Origin: JBELMB01 sp042088665
GTDB taxonomy: Bacteria > Pseudomonadota > Alphaproteobacteria > Rhodobacterales > Rhodobacteraceae
DNA length: 11,416 nucleotides
Direction of reading: 5' to 3'
Assembly: GCA_042088665.1 (NCBI GenBank)
Contig: JBELMB010000163.1
Span: forward strand, 1 to 11,416
Positions 1 through 7,057 of this stretch are shown here, one piece after another. Within the stretch, counting starts at the first letter, position 1; every line of letters begins with the position of its first letter. The position numbers and the translations under genes were made by a program. Under the pieces are notes generated by a model. That model was not told where the DNA came from, did not search any database, and saw only the letters and a list, made by a program, of their open reading frames with translations.

Positions 1-602
1 AGGTGCCCGTTGTGGAGCTCTGGGAGCGACCCGGCGAACCGATTGGCCACACCATCGGCTTTTCCAACCGCGCCGCCGCCGGAGAGATGACCCGCGCGCT
101 GGTGGCGCAGGGCTACAAGGCGATTGCCTTTCTGTCCGAGGCCGGGGATGACTGGACCCGAGGTGCGGCGCGCCGCGCGGGCTTCGTCGCCGCCATGACC
201 GAGGCCGGTCTGTCGGCCCACCGGGTGCTGCAAGTGGGCAAGCCGCCTCTCTCGATCGAGGACGGCGCGGCTGCCCTGCCGGAGCTGATGGCGCGCTTTC
301 CGGACACCGACTGCGTGTTCTGCGTGTCGGATGCGCCGGCCTTTGGCGTGTTGTCCGCGCTCAAGGCCAATGGGGTGCAGGTGCCCGAGGGCATGGGCGT
401 GGCGGGCTTTGGCAACTTCGAGGTGTCGCGCTTTGCCTCGCCGTCGATTTCCACCGTTGTCGTGGATCCACGAGGCATCGGGCGGGCCGCCGGGCAAATG
501 ATCGGGCGCTTGCTTGCGGCAGGGGAGCAGGCCCCGGCGCACAGCCAGATGGACGTCACACCCATGGTGGAGTTGCGCGACAGCACCAGCAGCTTGGGCT
601 GA
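1..602 (+). CDS. LacI-family transcriptional repressor, GntR-like (5' truncated, effector-binding domain only)
   Basis: This is the C-terminal part of a LacI/GalR-family repressor. The reading frame is open from the window edge to a TGA at 600-602, giving 199 visible residues. Family members are about 330-340 residues, so the helix-turn-helix, the hinge and the first part of the sugar-binding domain lie outside the window. The visible part has the periplasmic-binding-protein fold signatures: IGFSNRAAAGEMTRALVAQG, then YKAIAFL, the effector-pocket stretch DCVFCVSDAPAFG, and MGVAGFGNFEVSRFASPSISTV. The GFSN..AA..MT..L pattern resembles E. coli GntR/IdnR (gluconate and idonate repressors) from memory, so an aldonate-type effector is plausible but inferred. 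The GTG at position 3 is only an internal valine codon. The gene is followed by a probable terminator and then by a double operator in front of the ABC transporter, which is its likely target. Confidence 0.9.
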   Translation, partial: VPVVELWERPGEPIGHTIGFSNRAAAGEMTRALVAQGYKAIAFLSEAGDDWTRGAARRAGFVAAMTEAGLSAHRVLQVGKPPLSIEDGAAALPELMARFPDTDCVFCVSDAPAFGVLSALKANGVQVPEGMGVAGFGNFEVSRFASPSISTVVVDPRGIGRAAGQMIGRLLAAGEQAPAHSQMDVTPMVELRDSTSSLG

Positions 603-671
603 CTGAGCCCCAAAAAACGGCCCGCACCCGCGCGCACCGCCCCGGCATCACCAGAAAAGACCCCGACAAAC

Positions 672-713
672 CATCCATGTCCTGCTGGGAGGTGGATGAA
701 TTTCCTTTTTCTT
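672..713 (+). terminator. Probable intrinsic terminator after the LacI-family gene
   Basis: An 11-bp imperfect stem (CATCCATGTCC at 672-682 with GGAGGTGGATG at 688-698) has one G-U pair, one G-G mismatch and a 5-nt TGCTG loop. It is followed by a T-rich tract (AATTTCCTTTTTCTTTC). Position 70 nt after the repressor stop and the T tract fit Rho-independent termination. The stem is not perfect, so strength is uncertain. Confidence 0.5.
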
Positions 714-781
714 TCAACGTGCTGAAGGCCCCGACACCTGCGGTGCACCGCCGCGCAAAGACAGCGCATAGATTCCTCTTG

Positions 782-818
782 TGTTACCGGTCACAATCGC
801 GCAATGTGACCGGTAACA
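782..818. promoter_or_regulatory. Double LacI/GntR-type operator (perfect 14-bp inverted repeat)
   Basis: The left arm TGTTACCGGTCACA (782-795) and the right arm TGTGACCGGTAACA (805-818) are exact reverse complements separated by 9 nt. Each arm is itself almost palindromic around a central CG (TGT-N-ACCGGT-N-ACA), the typical architecture of a LacI-family operator. The ACCGGT core resembles the E. coli GntR box as I recall it. The two centres are 23 bp apart, about two helical turns, so two dimers could bind side by side. The element ends 28 nt before the start of the ATPase gene, where repressor binding would block the transporter promoter or early elongation. No convincing -35/-10 pair was recognised. 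Binding by the adjacent GntR-like repressor is inferred. Confidence 0.8.
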
Positions 819-846
819 AGGCTGATAACAGCACGGGAGAGGACGC

Positions 847-1935
847 ATGCCAGCGATCCATCTGGACAAACTGGTGAAGCGCTACGGCAACGTCGAAGTG
901 CTGCACGGCATCGAACTTGAGATGGCCGATAATGAGTTCACGGTGCTGGTCGGGCCCTCGGGCTGCGGCAAGTCGACCACTCTGCGCATGATTGCGGGCC
1001 TCGAAGAGGTCTCCGACGGCGAGATCTGGGTCGATGGCAAGCCGGTGAGCAGGCTGGAGCCCAAGGACCGTGATCTGGCCATGGTGTTTCAGGACTACGC
1101 GCTTTACCCGCATATGAACGTGGCGCAAAACATCTCTTTTGCGTTGCGACTGGCGCGCCGCCCGCGGGCGGAAGTGGACAAGAAGGTCCGCGAAGTGGCC
1201 GATATGGTCGGCCTGACGGAGTTCCTGCACCGCAAGCCCGGGGCGCTGTCCGGGGGGCAGCGCCAGCGCGTGGCCATGGCCCGCGCCCTTGCCAAGGATT
1301 CAGGCATCTTCCTGTTTGACGAGCCGCTCTCGAACCTCGACGCAAAGCTGCGCGGGCAGATGCGCGCAGAGCTGGCGCTGATGTCCCAGCGGGTCGAAAA
1401 GAACATGATCTACGTGACGCACGACCAGATCGAGGCGATGACCCTAGCGGACCGTATCGTCGTCATGCACGGCGGGTTCATCCAGCAGCAGGGCAGCCCC
1501 GAAGAGCTGTTCAAGCGCCCCGCCAACAAGTTCGTCGCGGGCTTTCTCGGCATGCCGCCTATGAACTTCCTGCAAGGGGAGATCGAAGAGCGCGATGGCG
1601 GGATCTTTATCCTTGGCGATGGGTTTGACGTCCAGATCGAGGGCGAAAAGGCCGACGCGGCGCGCCGCCACAGCCAAAAGCAGGTGACGCTGGGCATCCG
1701 GCCTTCGGACCTGCGGTTCGATGCGGAGGCCCCGGAACACAAGGCGCTTTCGCTCGATGTTCAGGTCTCTGAATACGTGGGCGCGCAGTCGGTGCTGATC
1801 TGCAAATGCGGGCCCGCGAACGTCACGGTGGAGCTCAACTCCGAGACACCCGTGGCGCTGGGCACTGCCCTGAAATTCGCGGTCAACCCCAACGGGGTGC
1901 ATCTTTTTGACCGGGAGAGCGACAACGCGCTCTGA
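847..1935 (+). CDS. CUT1-family sugar ABC transporter ATP-binding protein (MalK/UgpC-like)
   Basis: This is the cytoplasmic ATPase of a binding-protein-dependent sugar importer (362 aa, the usual MalK/UgpC length). In order it shows Walker A GPSGCGKST (36-44), Q-loop Gln82, ABC signature LSGGQ (134-138), Walker B IFLFDE (154-159), the D-loop SNLDA and the switch histidine His192 in THDQIEAM. The C-terminal part (about 236-356, starting FLGMPPMNF) is the MalK-type OB/TOBE regulatory domain, including LGIRPSDL. The start is supported by a GGGAGAGGA ribosome-binding site at 835-843, with GGAG 7 nt from the ATG. It is the first gene behind the double operator. Its stop is 35 nt before the binding-protein gene. 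Family membership is certain; the transported sugar cannot be read from this subunit. Confidence 0.96.
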   Translation: MPAIHLDKLVKRYGNVEVLHGIELEMADNEFTVLVGPSGCGKSTTLRMIAGLEEVSDGEIWVDGKPVSRLEPKDRDLAMVFQDYALYPHMNVAQNISFALRLARRPRAEVDKKVREVADMVGLTEFLHRKPGALSGGQRQRVAMARALAKDSGIFLFDEPLSNLDAKLRGQMRAELALMSQRVEKNMIYVTHDQIEAMTLADRIVVMHGGFIQQQGSPEELFKRPANKFVAGFLGMPPMNFLQGEIEERDGGIFILGDGFDVQIEGEKADAARRHSQKQVTLGIRPSDLRFDAEAPEHKALSLDVQVSEYVGAQSVLICKCGPANVTVELNSETPVALGTALKFAVNPNGVHLFDRESDNAL

Positions 1936-1970
1936 CAAAGACCAACGAGACAACATATTGGGAGGTAACT

Positions 1971-3290
1971 ATGTTGAAATCTCTGAAGACGGCGGCCGTG
2001 GCCACCGTGCTGATGGCGAGCACTGCGCTGGCCAACCCTTACGCGGAATACGAGGGCGAAACGCTCATCGTGAACTTCCCCGCGCACCCGCATTTTGACG
2101 CGGTGATGCGGATCCTGCCGGAATTCACCAAGGAAACCGGCATCGAGGTCGAGGTGGACCAGCTCCCCTACCTGAAGATGCGCGAACGCCAGACACTGGA
2201 ACTGGCGCAGGACGAAGGCGAGTATGACCTGATCGCCTATGTGGTCTTCTCCAAGGCGGATTACGTCTATGCCGATCAGCTGGAGAACCTCGCGAAGTAC
2301 TTCATGAACCCCAAGCTGTCGGATCCGAACTATGACGCGGACGACCTGATCGACGGCTACGTCTACAACATCGGGTTTGCGGGCGGCAACAAGGGCTATC
2401 TCGAAGGCAAGACAGGTTCGCTTTTCGGCATTCCCTACGGCTCCGAAACCTCGATTCTCGGCTACCGCACGGACATCTTTGAAAAGCACGGCCTCGAAGT
2501 GCCGGAAACCTACGAAGAGATGCTGGCGCTGGCGTGCCAGATCCCCGAGCTGGAGCCGGGCATGGGCGGCGTCGCCTCTCGCGCGGCCTCGGGCCACCAC
2601 GCAAGCCACGCGTTCCTGTTGCACCTTGCCCCGCTGGGCGGTCGCGTGTTCGACGACAGCTGGAACCCGATCGTCAACAACGAAGCCGGTGTTGCGGCGG
2701 CCAACGCGCTGAAAACCATCGTGGATTGCGGCCCCGAGGGCGCAACCAACTTTGGCTTCGGCGAGGCGCTGGGCTCCTTCCTGAATGGTGACACGGCGAT
2801 GTTCCTCGACACCACGGTTGTCGCGGGCCAGATCAACGATCCCAACAAATCAAAGGTCGTGGGCAACGTCGGCTGGGCGATGCACCCGATGGGCACGCGC
2901 CGCGGCTCGCAGACTGGTGGTTTCGGCATCGGCATTCCGGCCAACGGCCTGAACAAGGAAGCGGCCTTCCTGTTGATGCAGTGGCTGACCTCCAAGCAGG
3001 GCGACAAGCTGGTGGCCATGGCCGGTGGCAACCCTTCGCGCTTCTCCACCCACGCGGATGCGGATGTGAACGCCAAGTTCCCGCATATGGCCACCTTTGG
3101 TGAGGCCCTGCAGCACGCCGACCCCGACTGGCGCCCGATCATCCCCGTCTGGGGCAAGATCAACGCCGATCTGGGCACCACGCTGTCCAAGGTGCTGACC
3201 GAGGATCTCGACATCCAGGAAGCCCTCGACGGTGTTGCAGAGCGCACCAAGGCCGTGATGGAAGAAGCCGGCTACTACACCTGGCAGTAA
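1971..3290 (+). CDS. CUT1-family extracellular sugar-binding protein
   Basis: This is the periplasmic substrate receptor of the transporter (439 aa, typical for cluster-1 solute-binding proteins). Residues 1-21 form a signal peptide: Lys3/Lys6, a hydrophobic stretch, then STALA before Asn22, with likely signal peptidase I cleavage after Ala21. The mature protein is about 418 aa and begins NPYAEYEGE. Family features include the first strand ETLIVNFPAHPHFDAVMRIL, then EFTKETGIEVEV, YDLIAYV, FGIPYGSETSILGYRTDIFEKHGLEVPETYEEMLALA and a C-terminal IPVWGKINADLGTTLSKVLTE region. A strong GGGAGG ribosome-binding site (1960-1965) precedes the ATG by 5 nt. The gene is followed by two hairpins likely to favour its expression over that of the permeases. 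The ligand is unknown. Locus context suggests a sugar acid, lactone or related sugar (inference). Confidence 0.95.
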   Translation: MLKSLKTAAVATVLMASTALANPYAEYEGETLIVNFPAHPHFDAVMRILPEFTKETGIEVEVDQLPYLKMRERQTLELAQDEGEYDLIAYVVFSKADYVYADQLENLAKYFMNPKLSDPNYDADDLIDGYVYNIGFAGGNKGYLEGKTGSLFGIPYGSETSILGYRTDIFEKHGLEVPETYEEMLALACQIPELEPGMGGVASRAASGHHASHAFLLHLAPLGGRVFDDSWNPIVNNEAGVAAANALKTIVDCGPEGATNFGFGEALGSFLNGDTAMFLDTTVVAGQINDPNKSKVVGNVGWAMHPMGTRRGSQTGGFGIGIPANGLNKEAAFLLMQWLTSKQGDKLVAMAGGNPSRFSTHADADVNAKFPHMATFGEALQHADPDWRPIIPVWGKINADLGTTLSKVLTEDLDIQEALDGVAERTKAVMEEAGYYTWQ

Positions 3291-3299
3291 CCTCCCGGT

Positions 3300-3328
3300 G
3301 ATCGCTCCGGCCATGCGCCGGGGCGATC
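3300..3328 (+). promoter_or_regulatory. Strong mRNA hairpin after the binding-protein gene (hairpin 1)
   Basis: Arms GATCGCTCCGGC (3300-3311) and GCCGGGGCGATC (3317-3328) pair over 12 bp with one G-U pair and a 5-nt CATGC loop. It starts 10 nt after the stop codon. No T-run follows, so it is not a classical full terminator. The position matches processing or 3'-end-protecting stem-loops between binding-protein and permease genes (malE-malF style), which raise binding-protein mRNA relative to permease mRNA. Confidence 0.75.
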
Positions 3329-3334
3329 CCTGGC

Positions 3335-3367
3335 CCCTGGCGCGCCGCTTCGCATGGCGCGTCAGGG
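3335..3367 (+). promoter_or_regulatory. Second strong mRNA hairpin in the same gap (hairpin 2)
   Basis: Arms CCCTGGCGCGCC (3335-3346) and GGCGCGTCAGGG (3356-3367) pair over 12 bp with one G-U pair and a 9-nt loop. It lies only 6 nt after hairpin 1 and also lacks a T-run. Two back-to-back GC-rich stems of equal length suggest an RNA stabiliser or attenuator between the binding-protein and permease cistrons. Confidence 0.7.
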
Positions 3368-3426
3368 ACCAGCCTGAACCATCCATCCCTGACTATCCCG
3401 CCCCGAAACACGCCGACCCCACACAT

Positions 3427-3462
3427 GCCGGCTCCATGCAAGCCGGCTCCATGCAAGCCGGC
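3427..3462. repeat. 15-bp direct repeat with three GCCGGC palindromes
   Basis: The unit CCGGCTCCATGCAAG occurs twice exactly (3428-3442 and 3443-3457) and is followed by CCGGC. As a result GCCGGC occurs three times at a strict 15-bp period (3427, 3442, 3457). It sits about 100 nt before the first permease gene. Adjacent GCCGGC copies could pair with one another in RNA. Slippage duplication is the simplest origin; a regulatory role is unproven. Confidence 0.75.
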
Positions 3463-3563
3463 CCGCCGCCAGACGACCGCTGGCACGCCCAAGGCACGCG
3501 CGTCGTGGTCCGGGCAGACCGGACCGGGGTTTCCTTTCCGACGTATGCGCAGGAACTGGTGAA

Positions 3564-4469
3564 ATGAACGCCGCCAACCGTCTTACCCCCTGGATGTTCA
3601 TGGCCCCCGCCGCCGTCATCATGGCCGTGGCCCTGCTGTATCCGCTGGCCTACATGATCTGGGGCTCGTTTCGCGACTGGAGCCCGAGCCAGACCATAGG
3701 CGAAGCCGAGTTCGTCGGGCTGAAGAATTACATCACCCTCTGGAACGATCCGAACTTTCACGAAAGCCTCTGGGTCACGCTGAAATTCGCGTTCTTCTGC
3801 GTGTCTATCGAGATGGTGCTGGGCGTCGGCCTTGCGCTGCTTCTGGATCGCAACATCCGTGGCATGTCGATGCTGCGCACGCTCTTCATCCTGCCGATGA
3901 TGATCGCGCCGGTCGTGGTGGGCCTGATGTGGCGCTACATGTACCATCCCACGGTGGGCACGTTCAATCGCACGCTGGACAGCCTCGGCCTGCCCAAGAT
4001 CGACTGGCTGGGGAGCCACGCGCTCACCTCCGTGATCATTGCCGACATCTGGCAATGGACGCCGTTCATCTTCATTCTGGCGCTGGCGGCGCTGCAATCG
4101 CTGCCGCGCTCCGCGCTGGAAGCGGCGCGCATCGACGGCGCGACACCGCTGCAGCAGATCTGGTTCATCAAGCTGCCGCTGATGCTGCCGGTCCTGATCG
4201 TGACCGGCCTCTTGCGCCTGATCGATGCCTTCAAGGTGCTCGAAGTCATCCTCGTGCTGACCGAGGGCGGTCCGGGTCTGTCGACCGAGATCCTTGCACT
4301 GCGCATCTCTCGCACTGCGACGGAATTCCGCGAACTGGGCGTGGCCGCGGCGATGTCGAATTACCTGCTCATTTTGCTCCTGCTACTCACCTTCGCGATG
4401 TTCGCGATCACCCGCCTGCAAGAGGCCCGCGCCGCCCGGGTGCGCGCCGCCGCTGAGGAGGACAGCTGA
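3564..4469 (+). CDS. CUT1-family ABC transporter permease (MalF-like)
   Basis: This is the first inner-membrane permease of the sugar importer (301 aa). Six hydrophobic segments are visible at roughly 9-33, 71-95, 105-127, 153-177, 206-229 and 262-284. The EAA loop that docks on the ATPase is clear at 186-205 (EAARIDGATPLQQIWFIKLP). Further family signatures are the N-terminal LTPWMFMAPA, FVGLKNYITLW and LTEGGPGLSTEIL. The ATG at 3564 has a modest AGGA ribosome-binding site (3551-3554, 9 nt away), weaker than those of the neighbouring cistrons. Together with the upstream hairpins this fits lower permease than binding-protein synthesis. The stop overlaps the next start by one base (TGATG), indicating translational coupling with the second permease. 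Confidence 0.95.
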   Translation: MNAANRLTPWMFMAPAAVIMAVALLYPLAYMIWGSFRDWSPSQTIGEAEFVGLKNYITLWNDPNFHESLWVTLKFAFFCVSIEMVLGVGLALLLDRNIRGMSMLRTLFILPMMIAPVVVGLMWRYMYHPTVGTFNRTLDSLGLPKIDWLGSHALTSVIIADIWQWTPFIFILALAALQSLPRSALEAARIDGATPLQQIWFIKLPLMLPVLIVTGLLRLIDAFKVLEVILVLTEGGPGLSTEILALRISRTATEFRELGVAAAMSNYLLILLLLLTFAMFAITRLQEARAARVRAAAEEDS

Positions 4470-5404
4470 TGTCCGCGTCCTACGAGAAACAGAACCCCGC
4501 TTTCTACGCGCTTCTGGTGGCGCTGGTCTTCATGGCCGTGGGGCCGGTTTTCCTGATGCTCATCAACAGCTTCAAGCTGGATGTAGACATCATTTCCGGC
4601 AGCACGGGGCTGATCTTTCTGCCGACGATCCGCAACTACGAGACGGCGCTTTGCGACGTGCTCTGGTACGAGATCGATCATCTGGAGTTTTGTTCGCTGA
4701 AGTTCGGCGGCGCCTTCATCAACTCGCTGATCATCGCGCTGGTCTCGACGGTGCTGACGCTGATCATCGGCTGCATGGGCGCCTACGCGCTGGTGCGGTT
4801 CCGGTTCATGGGGCGCGATACGGTTTCGCTGACCACGCTGATGGTGCGCATGGTACCGCCCGCGGTGCTGCTCGTGCCGGTCTTTGGTTTGTGGAACAAT
4901 GAATTCTGCCTCGACAAGGAAGGGCTGATCGGCGGCATGATCCGCGAGGCCTTTGGTGGGCGTGGCGACGTCTGTCTGGCGGGCACCCATTCGGGCATCA
5001 TCCTGATCTATATCGCGATGAACCTGCCGTTTGTGATCTGGATCCTGCAAAGCTTTATCGTGCAGGTGCCGCGCTCTCTTGAAGAGGCGGCGCGGGTGGA
5101 TGGGGCCGGGCCGTTCCAGGTCTTCTTTCTGGTGGTGCTGCCGCTGATCAAGCCGGGCCTTGCCGCTGCTGCCATCTTTACCTTCCGCATCGCCTGGAAC
5201 GAGTACCTGCTGGCCTCCGCCCTGTCGGATCGCAACACCAAGACCGTGCCGATCCTGATCGTGAACAACATGTCAGAGTTCAACGTGGAGTGGGGCGTGA
5301 TCATGGCCACCGGCATGTTGCTGGCGATCCCGCCGATCATCTTCACGCTTCTGGCGAGCCGCCAGATCATCACCGGAATGACCGCAGGGGCCGTCAAAGG
5401 CTGA
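4469..5404 (+). CDS. CUT1-family ABC transporter permease (MalG-like) with a cysteine-containing periplasmic insertion
   Basis: This is the second membrane permease (311 aa), pairing with the upstream permease. The N-terminal membrane helix is about 12-34, and the EAA loop is at 205-224 (EEAARVDGAGPFQVFFLVVL). The end, ASRQIITGMTAGAVKG, is the standard MalG-type C terminus. The start is supported by GAGGAGGA (4455-4462), with AGGAGG 7 nt upstream, and by the one-base overlap with the previous stop. Two predicted periplasmic loops look longer than usual. Residues 57-78 contain Cys62 and Cys75. About 25 extra residues after VFGLWNNEF contain Cys147 and Cys169, where typical family members pass almost directly from VPVF/LPLY into the next helix. 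Disulfide bonding is possible but not shown. Family assignment is firm; substrate is unknown. Confidence 0.95.
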   Translation: MSASYEKQNPAFYALLVALVFMAVGPVFLMLINSFKLDVDIISGSTGLIFLPTIRNYETALCDVLWYEIDHLEFCSLKFGGAFINSLIIALVSTVLTLIIGCMGAYALVRFRFMGRDTVSLTTLMVRMVPPAVLLVPVFGLWNNEFCLDKEGLIGGMIREAFGGRGDVCLAGTHSGIILIYIAMNLPFVIWILQSFIVQVPRSLEEAARVDGAGPFQVFFLVVLPLIKPGLAAAAIFTFRIAWNEYLLASALSDRNTKTVPILIVNNMSEFNVEWGVIMATGMLLAIPPIIFTLLASRQIITGMTAGAVKG

Positions 5405-5405
5405 T

Positions 5406-6131
5406 ATGATGGACTGGCTCCTTGCCTCCGTGGATCCCGGTCGCCCCCACGCCGTGGGCTGGGCCGTGTCCTGGCACGCGCGCACCATGGTGCTTGCCTG
5501 GGGTGTCATCGCGCCGCTGGCCATCATTGCCGCGCGGTTCCTGAAGATCCTGCCCTGGCAGGACTGGCCCCGAGAGTTGGACAACCCGACATGGTGGCGC
5601 TTTCACTGGATGGGGCAAAGCCTTGCGACCTTTCTGACCCTTGTGGGGCTGGGCCTTGTCTGGGGGGCCGCCCGCGGTGGCAGCCTGCACGGGATGATGG
5701 GCTACGGGGTGATCGCACTGGCGCTGTTCCAGATCGCTCTGGGCCTTGCGCGCGGCTCCAAGGGCGGGCCGACGGCTCCGGCCCGGGATGGGACGCTGCG
5801 CGGACACCACTATGACCTGACCCCGTGGCGGCGGACGTTCGAGATGGTGCATAAATCGCTGGGCTACATCACGCTGGCGCTGGCCATTGCGACGGTTCTG
5901 GTGGGCCTTTGGCACAGCAACGGGCCGCGCTGGATGTGGCTGGTATTGGGCCTTTGGTGGACTGGATTGCTGCTGGCTTTCGTGATCTTGCAAAAACGTG
6001 GTTGGGCGGCGGACACCTATCAAGCAATATGGGGCCCAGACCCGGAGCATCCGGGCAATCGGATCCCGTCGCAGGGCGGGGGCATGCGGCGACGCCAAAA
6101 GGAGAAAGATGGTGATGTTCGGAGAACTTGA
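5406..6131 (+). CDS. Cytochrome b561-domain membrane protein
   Basis: This is a predicted inner-membrane di-heme b-type cytochrome (241 aa). Four core helices each carry one conserved histidine: His24 (WHARTMVLAWGVIAPL), His67 (WWRFHWMGQSLATF), His95 (LHGMMGYGVIALALFQ) and His149 (EMVHKSLGYITLALA). This is the spacing of eukaryote-like b561 core domains, which move electrons across a membrane between two hemes. A fifth hydrophobic helix follows (about 174-195), then a charged tail (MRRRQKEKDGDVRR). No DOMON or other redox domain is attached. The start follows the permease stop by one base. ATG at 5406 or 5409 is possible, with AAAGG at 5396-5400 as ribosome-binding site. The 3' end overlaps the lactonase start by 23 bp, so the gene belongs to the same transcript. 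Electron donor and acceptor are unknown. Confidence 0.85.
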   Translation: MMDWLLASVDPGRPHAVGWAVSWHARTMVLAWGVIAPLAIIAARFLKILPWQDWPRELDNPTWWRFHWMGQSLATFLTLVGLGLVWGAARGGSLHGMMGYGVIALALFQIALGLARGSKGGPTAPARDGTLRGHHYDLTPWRRTFEMVHKSLGYITLALAIATVLVGLWHSNGPRWMWLVLGLWWTGLLLAFVILQKRGWAADTYQAIWGPDPEHPGNRIPSQGGGMRRRQKEKDGDVRRT

Positions 6132-7038
6132 AGGCACCGGGTTCGAAGTAATCGATCCCGCGTTCGAGGCCTGTATTATCGGCCACGCGCGTGTCGAGCG
6201 GCTCTGGACCGGCGCGCGCTGGTCAGAGGGGCCGGTGTGGTTTGCGGCGGGGCGCTATCTTCTGTGGTCCGACATTCCCAACAATCGCATCCTGCGCTGG
6301 GATGACTGTTCGGGCGCGGTTTCCACGTTTCGCCAACCCGCGAACAACACCAATGGCCATACCGTCGATCGGCAGGGGCGGCTGGTCTCTTGCGAACACC
6401 TCGGTCGCCGCGTCTGTCGCACCGAACACGATGGCAGCATCACCGTGATCGCGGACAGCATCGACGGCAAGCGGTTGAATTCGCCCAATGACGTGGTGGT
6501 GAAATCCGATGGCAGCATCTGGTTCACCGATCCGTCTTACGGCATCCTCCTCGACTACGAAGGAGCCCGCGCCGAGAGCGAAATCGGCGCCTGCCACGTC
6601 TATCGTGTCTCGCCGGAGGGAGAGATCACCCGGGTCGCAGACGACTACGAAAAGCCCAACGGGCTGGCCTTTTCCCCGGATGAGAGCCTGCTTTACATCG
6701 CTGACACGGGGGCCACGCATCTGGAAAACGGCCCACGACACATCCGCCGTCATACGGTGAACGCCGATGGCACATTGTCCGGGGGCGAGATCTTTGCCGA
6801 ATGCGGCAACGGGCTTTTTGACGGCTTTCGTGTCGACTGGGACGGCCGCATCTGGACCTCCGCGGCCGATGGCGTGCATTGCTACACACCTGAGGGCGTG
6901 CTGATCGGCAAGATCCATATCCCGGAGATCGTGGCAAATGTCTGTTTTGGCGGTGAAAAGTTGAACCGGCTCTTTATCTGCGGAACGACATCCTTGTATT
7001 CCGCCTATCTTAACATAAGTGGCGTGTCGCCAGTCTGA
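6109..7038 (+). CDS. SMP-30/gluconolactonase-family sugar lactonase
   Basis: This is a predicted cytoplasmic metal-dependent lactonase (309 aa) that hydrolyses a sugar lactone to the aldonate. It is a six-bladed beta-propeller of the SMP-30/gluconolactonase/LRE family. Visible family motifs are SEGPVWF with metal ligand Glu40, LNSPNDVVV (Asn127), KPNGLAFSPD (Asn184) and FDGFRVDWDG (Asp238). These correspond to the Glu, Asn, Asn and Asp metal/substrate residues of characterised members. The start was placed at ATG 6109 because AAGGAG (6099-6104) lies just upstream. GTG 6112 or ATG 6115 would give even better spacing. The longer frame from 5998 would lie inside the cytochrome gene. There is no signal peptide, so the substrate should be imported or formed inside the cell. 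Exact lactone specificity cannot be read from the sequence. Confidence 0.92.
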   Translation: MVMFGELEGTGFEVIDPAFEACIIGHARVERLWTGARWSEGPVWFAAGRYLLWSDIPNNRILRWDDCSGAVSTFRQPANNTNGHTVDRQGRLVSCEHLGRRVCRTEHDGSITVIADSIDGKRLNSPNDVVVKSDGSIWFTDPSYGILLDYEGARAESEIGACHVYRVSPEGEITRVADDYEKPNGLAFSPDESLLYIADTGATHLENGPRHIRRHTVNADGTLSGGEIFAECGNGLFDGFRVDWDGRIWTSAADGVHCYTPEGVLIGKIHIPEIVANVCFGGEKLNRLFICGTTSLYSAYLNISGVSPV

Positions 7039-7057
7039 GAGACAAACGGCCTGAACG

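Noticed and set aside
779..807. Possible promoter TTGTGT with CAATGT 17 bp later, overlapping the double operator.
   Set aside because: The -10 match is very weak, and the bases are fully explained by the operator palindromes.
1761..2624. A 287-codon open frame on the minus strand across the ATPase and binding-protein genes.
   Set aside because: It is a shadow of high-GC coding sequence: the + strand encodes clear ABC transporter proteins here, and the antisense product has no recognisable motif.
3298..3567. An 89-codon open frame from GTG 3298 whose TGA overlaps the permease start (ATGA).
   Set aside because: It has no ribosome-binding site, its first third is the two hairpins, the middle is the 15-bp repeat, and the Pro/Arg-rich product resembles no family. 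The overlap with the permease start looks coincidental.
5998..6108. Extended N terminus for the lactonase from GTG 5998.
   Set aside because: It would lie inside the cytochrome gene, adds an Arg-rich stretch with no family match, and a good ribosome-binding site precedes ATG 6109.
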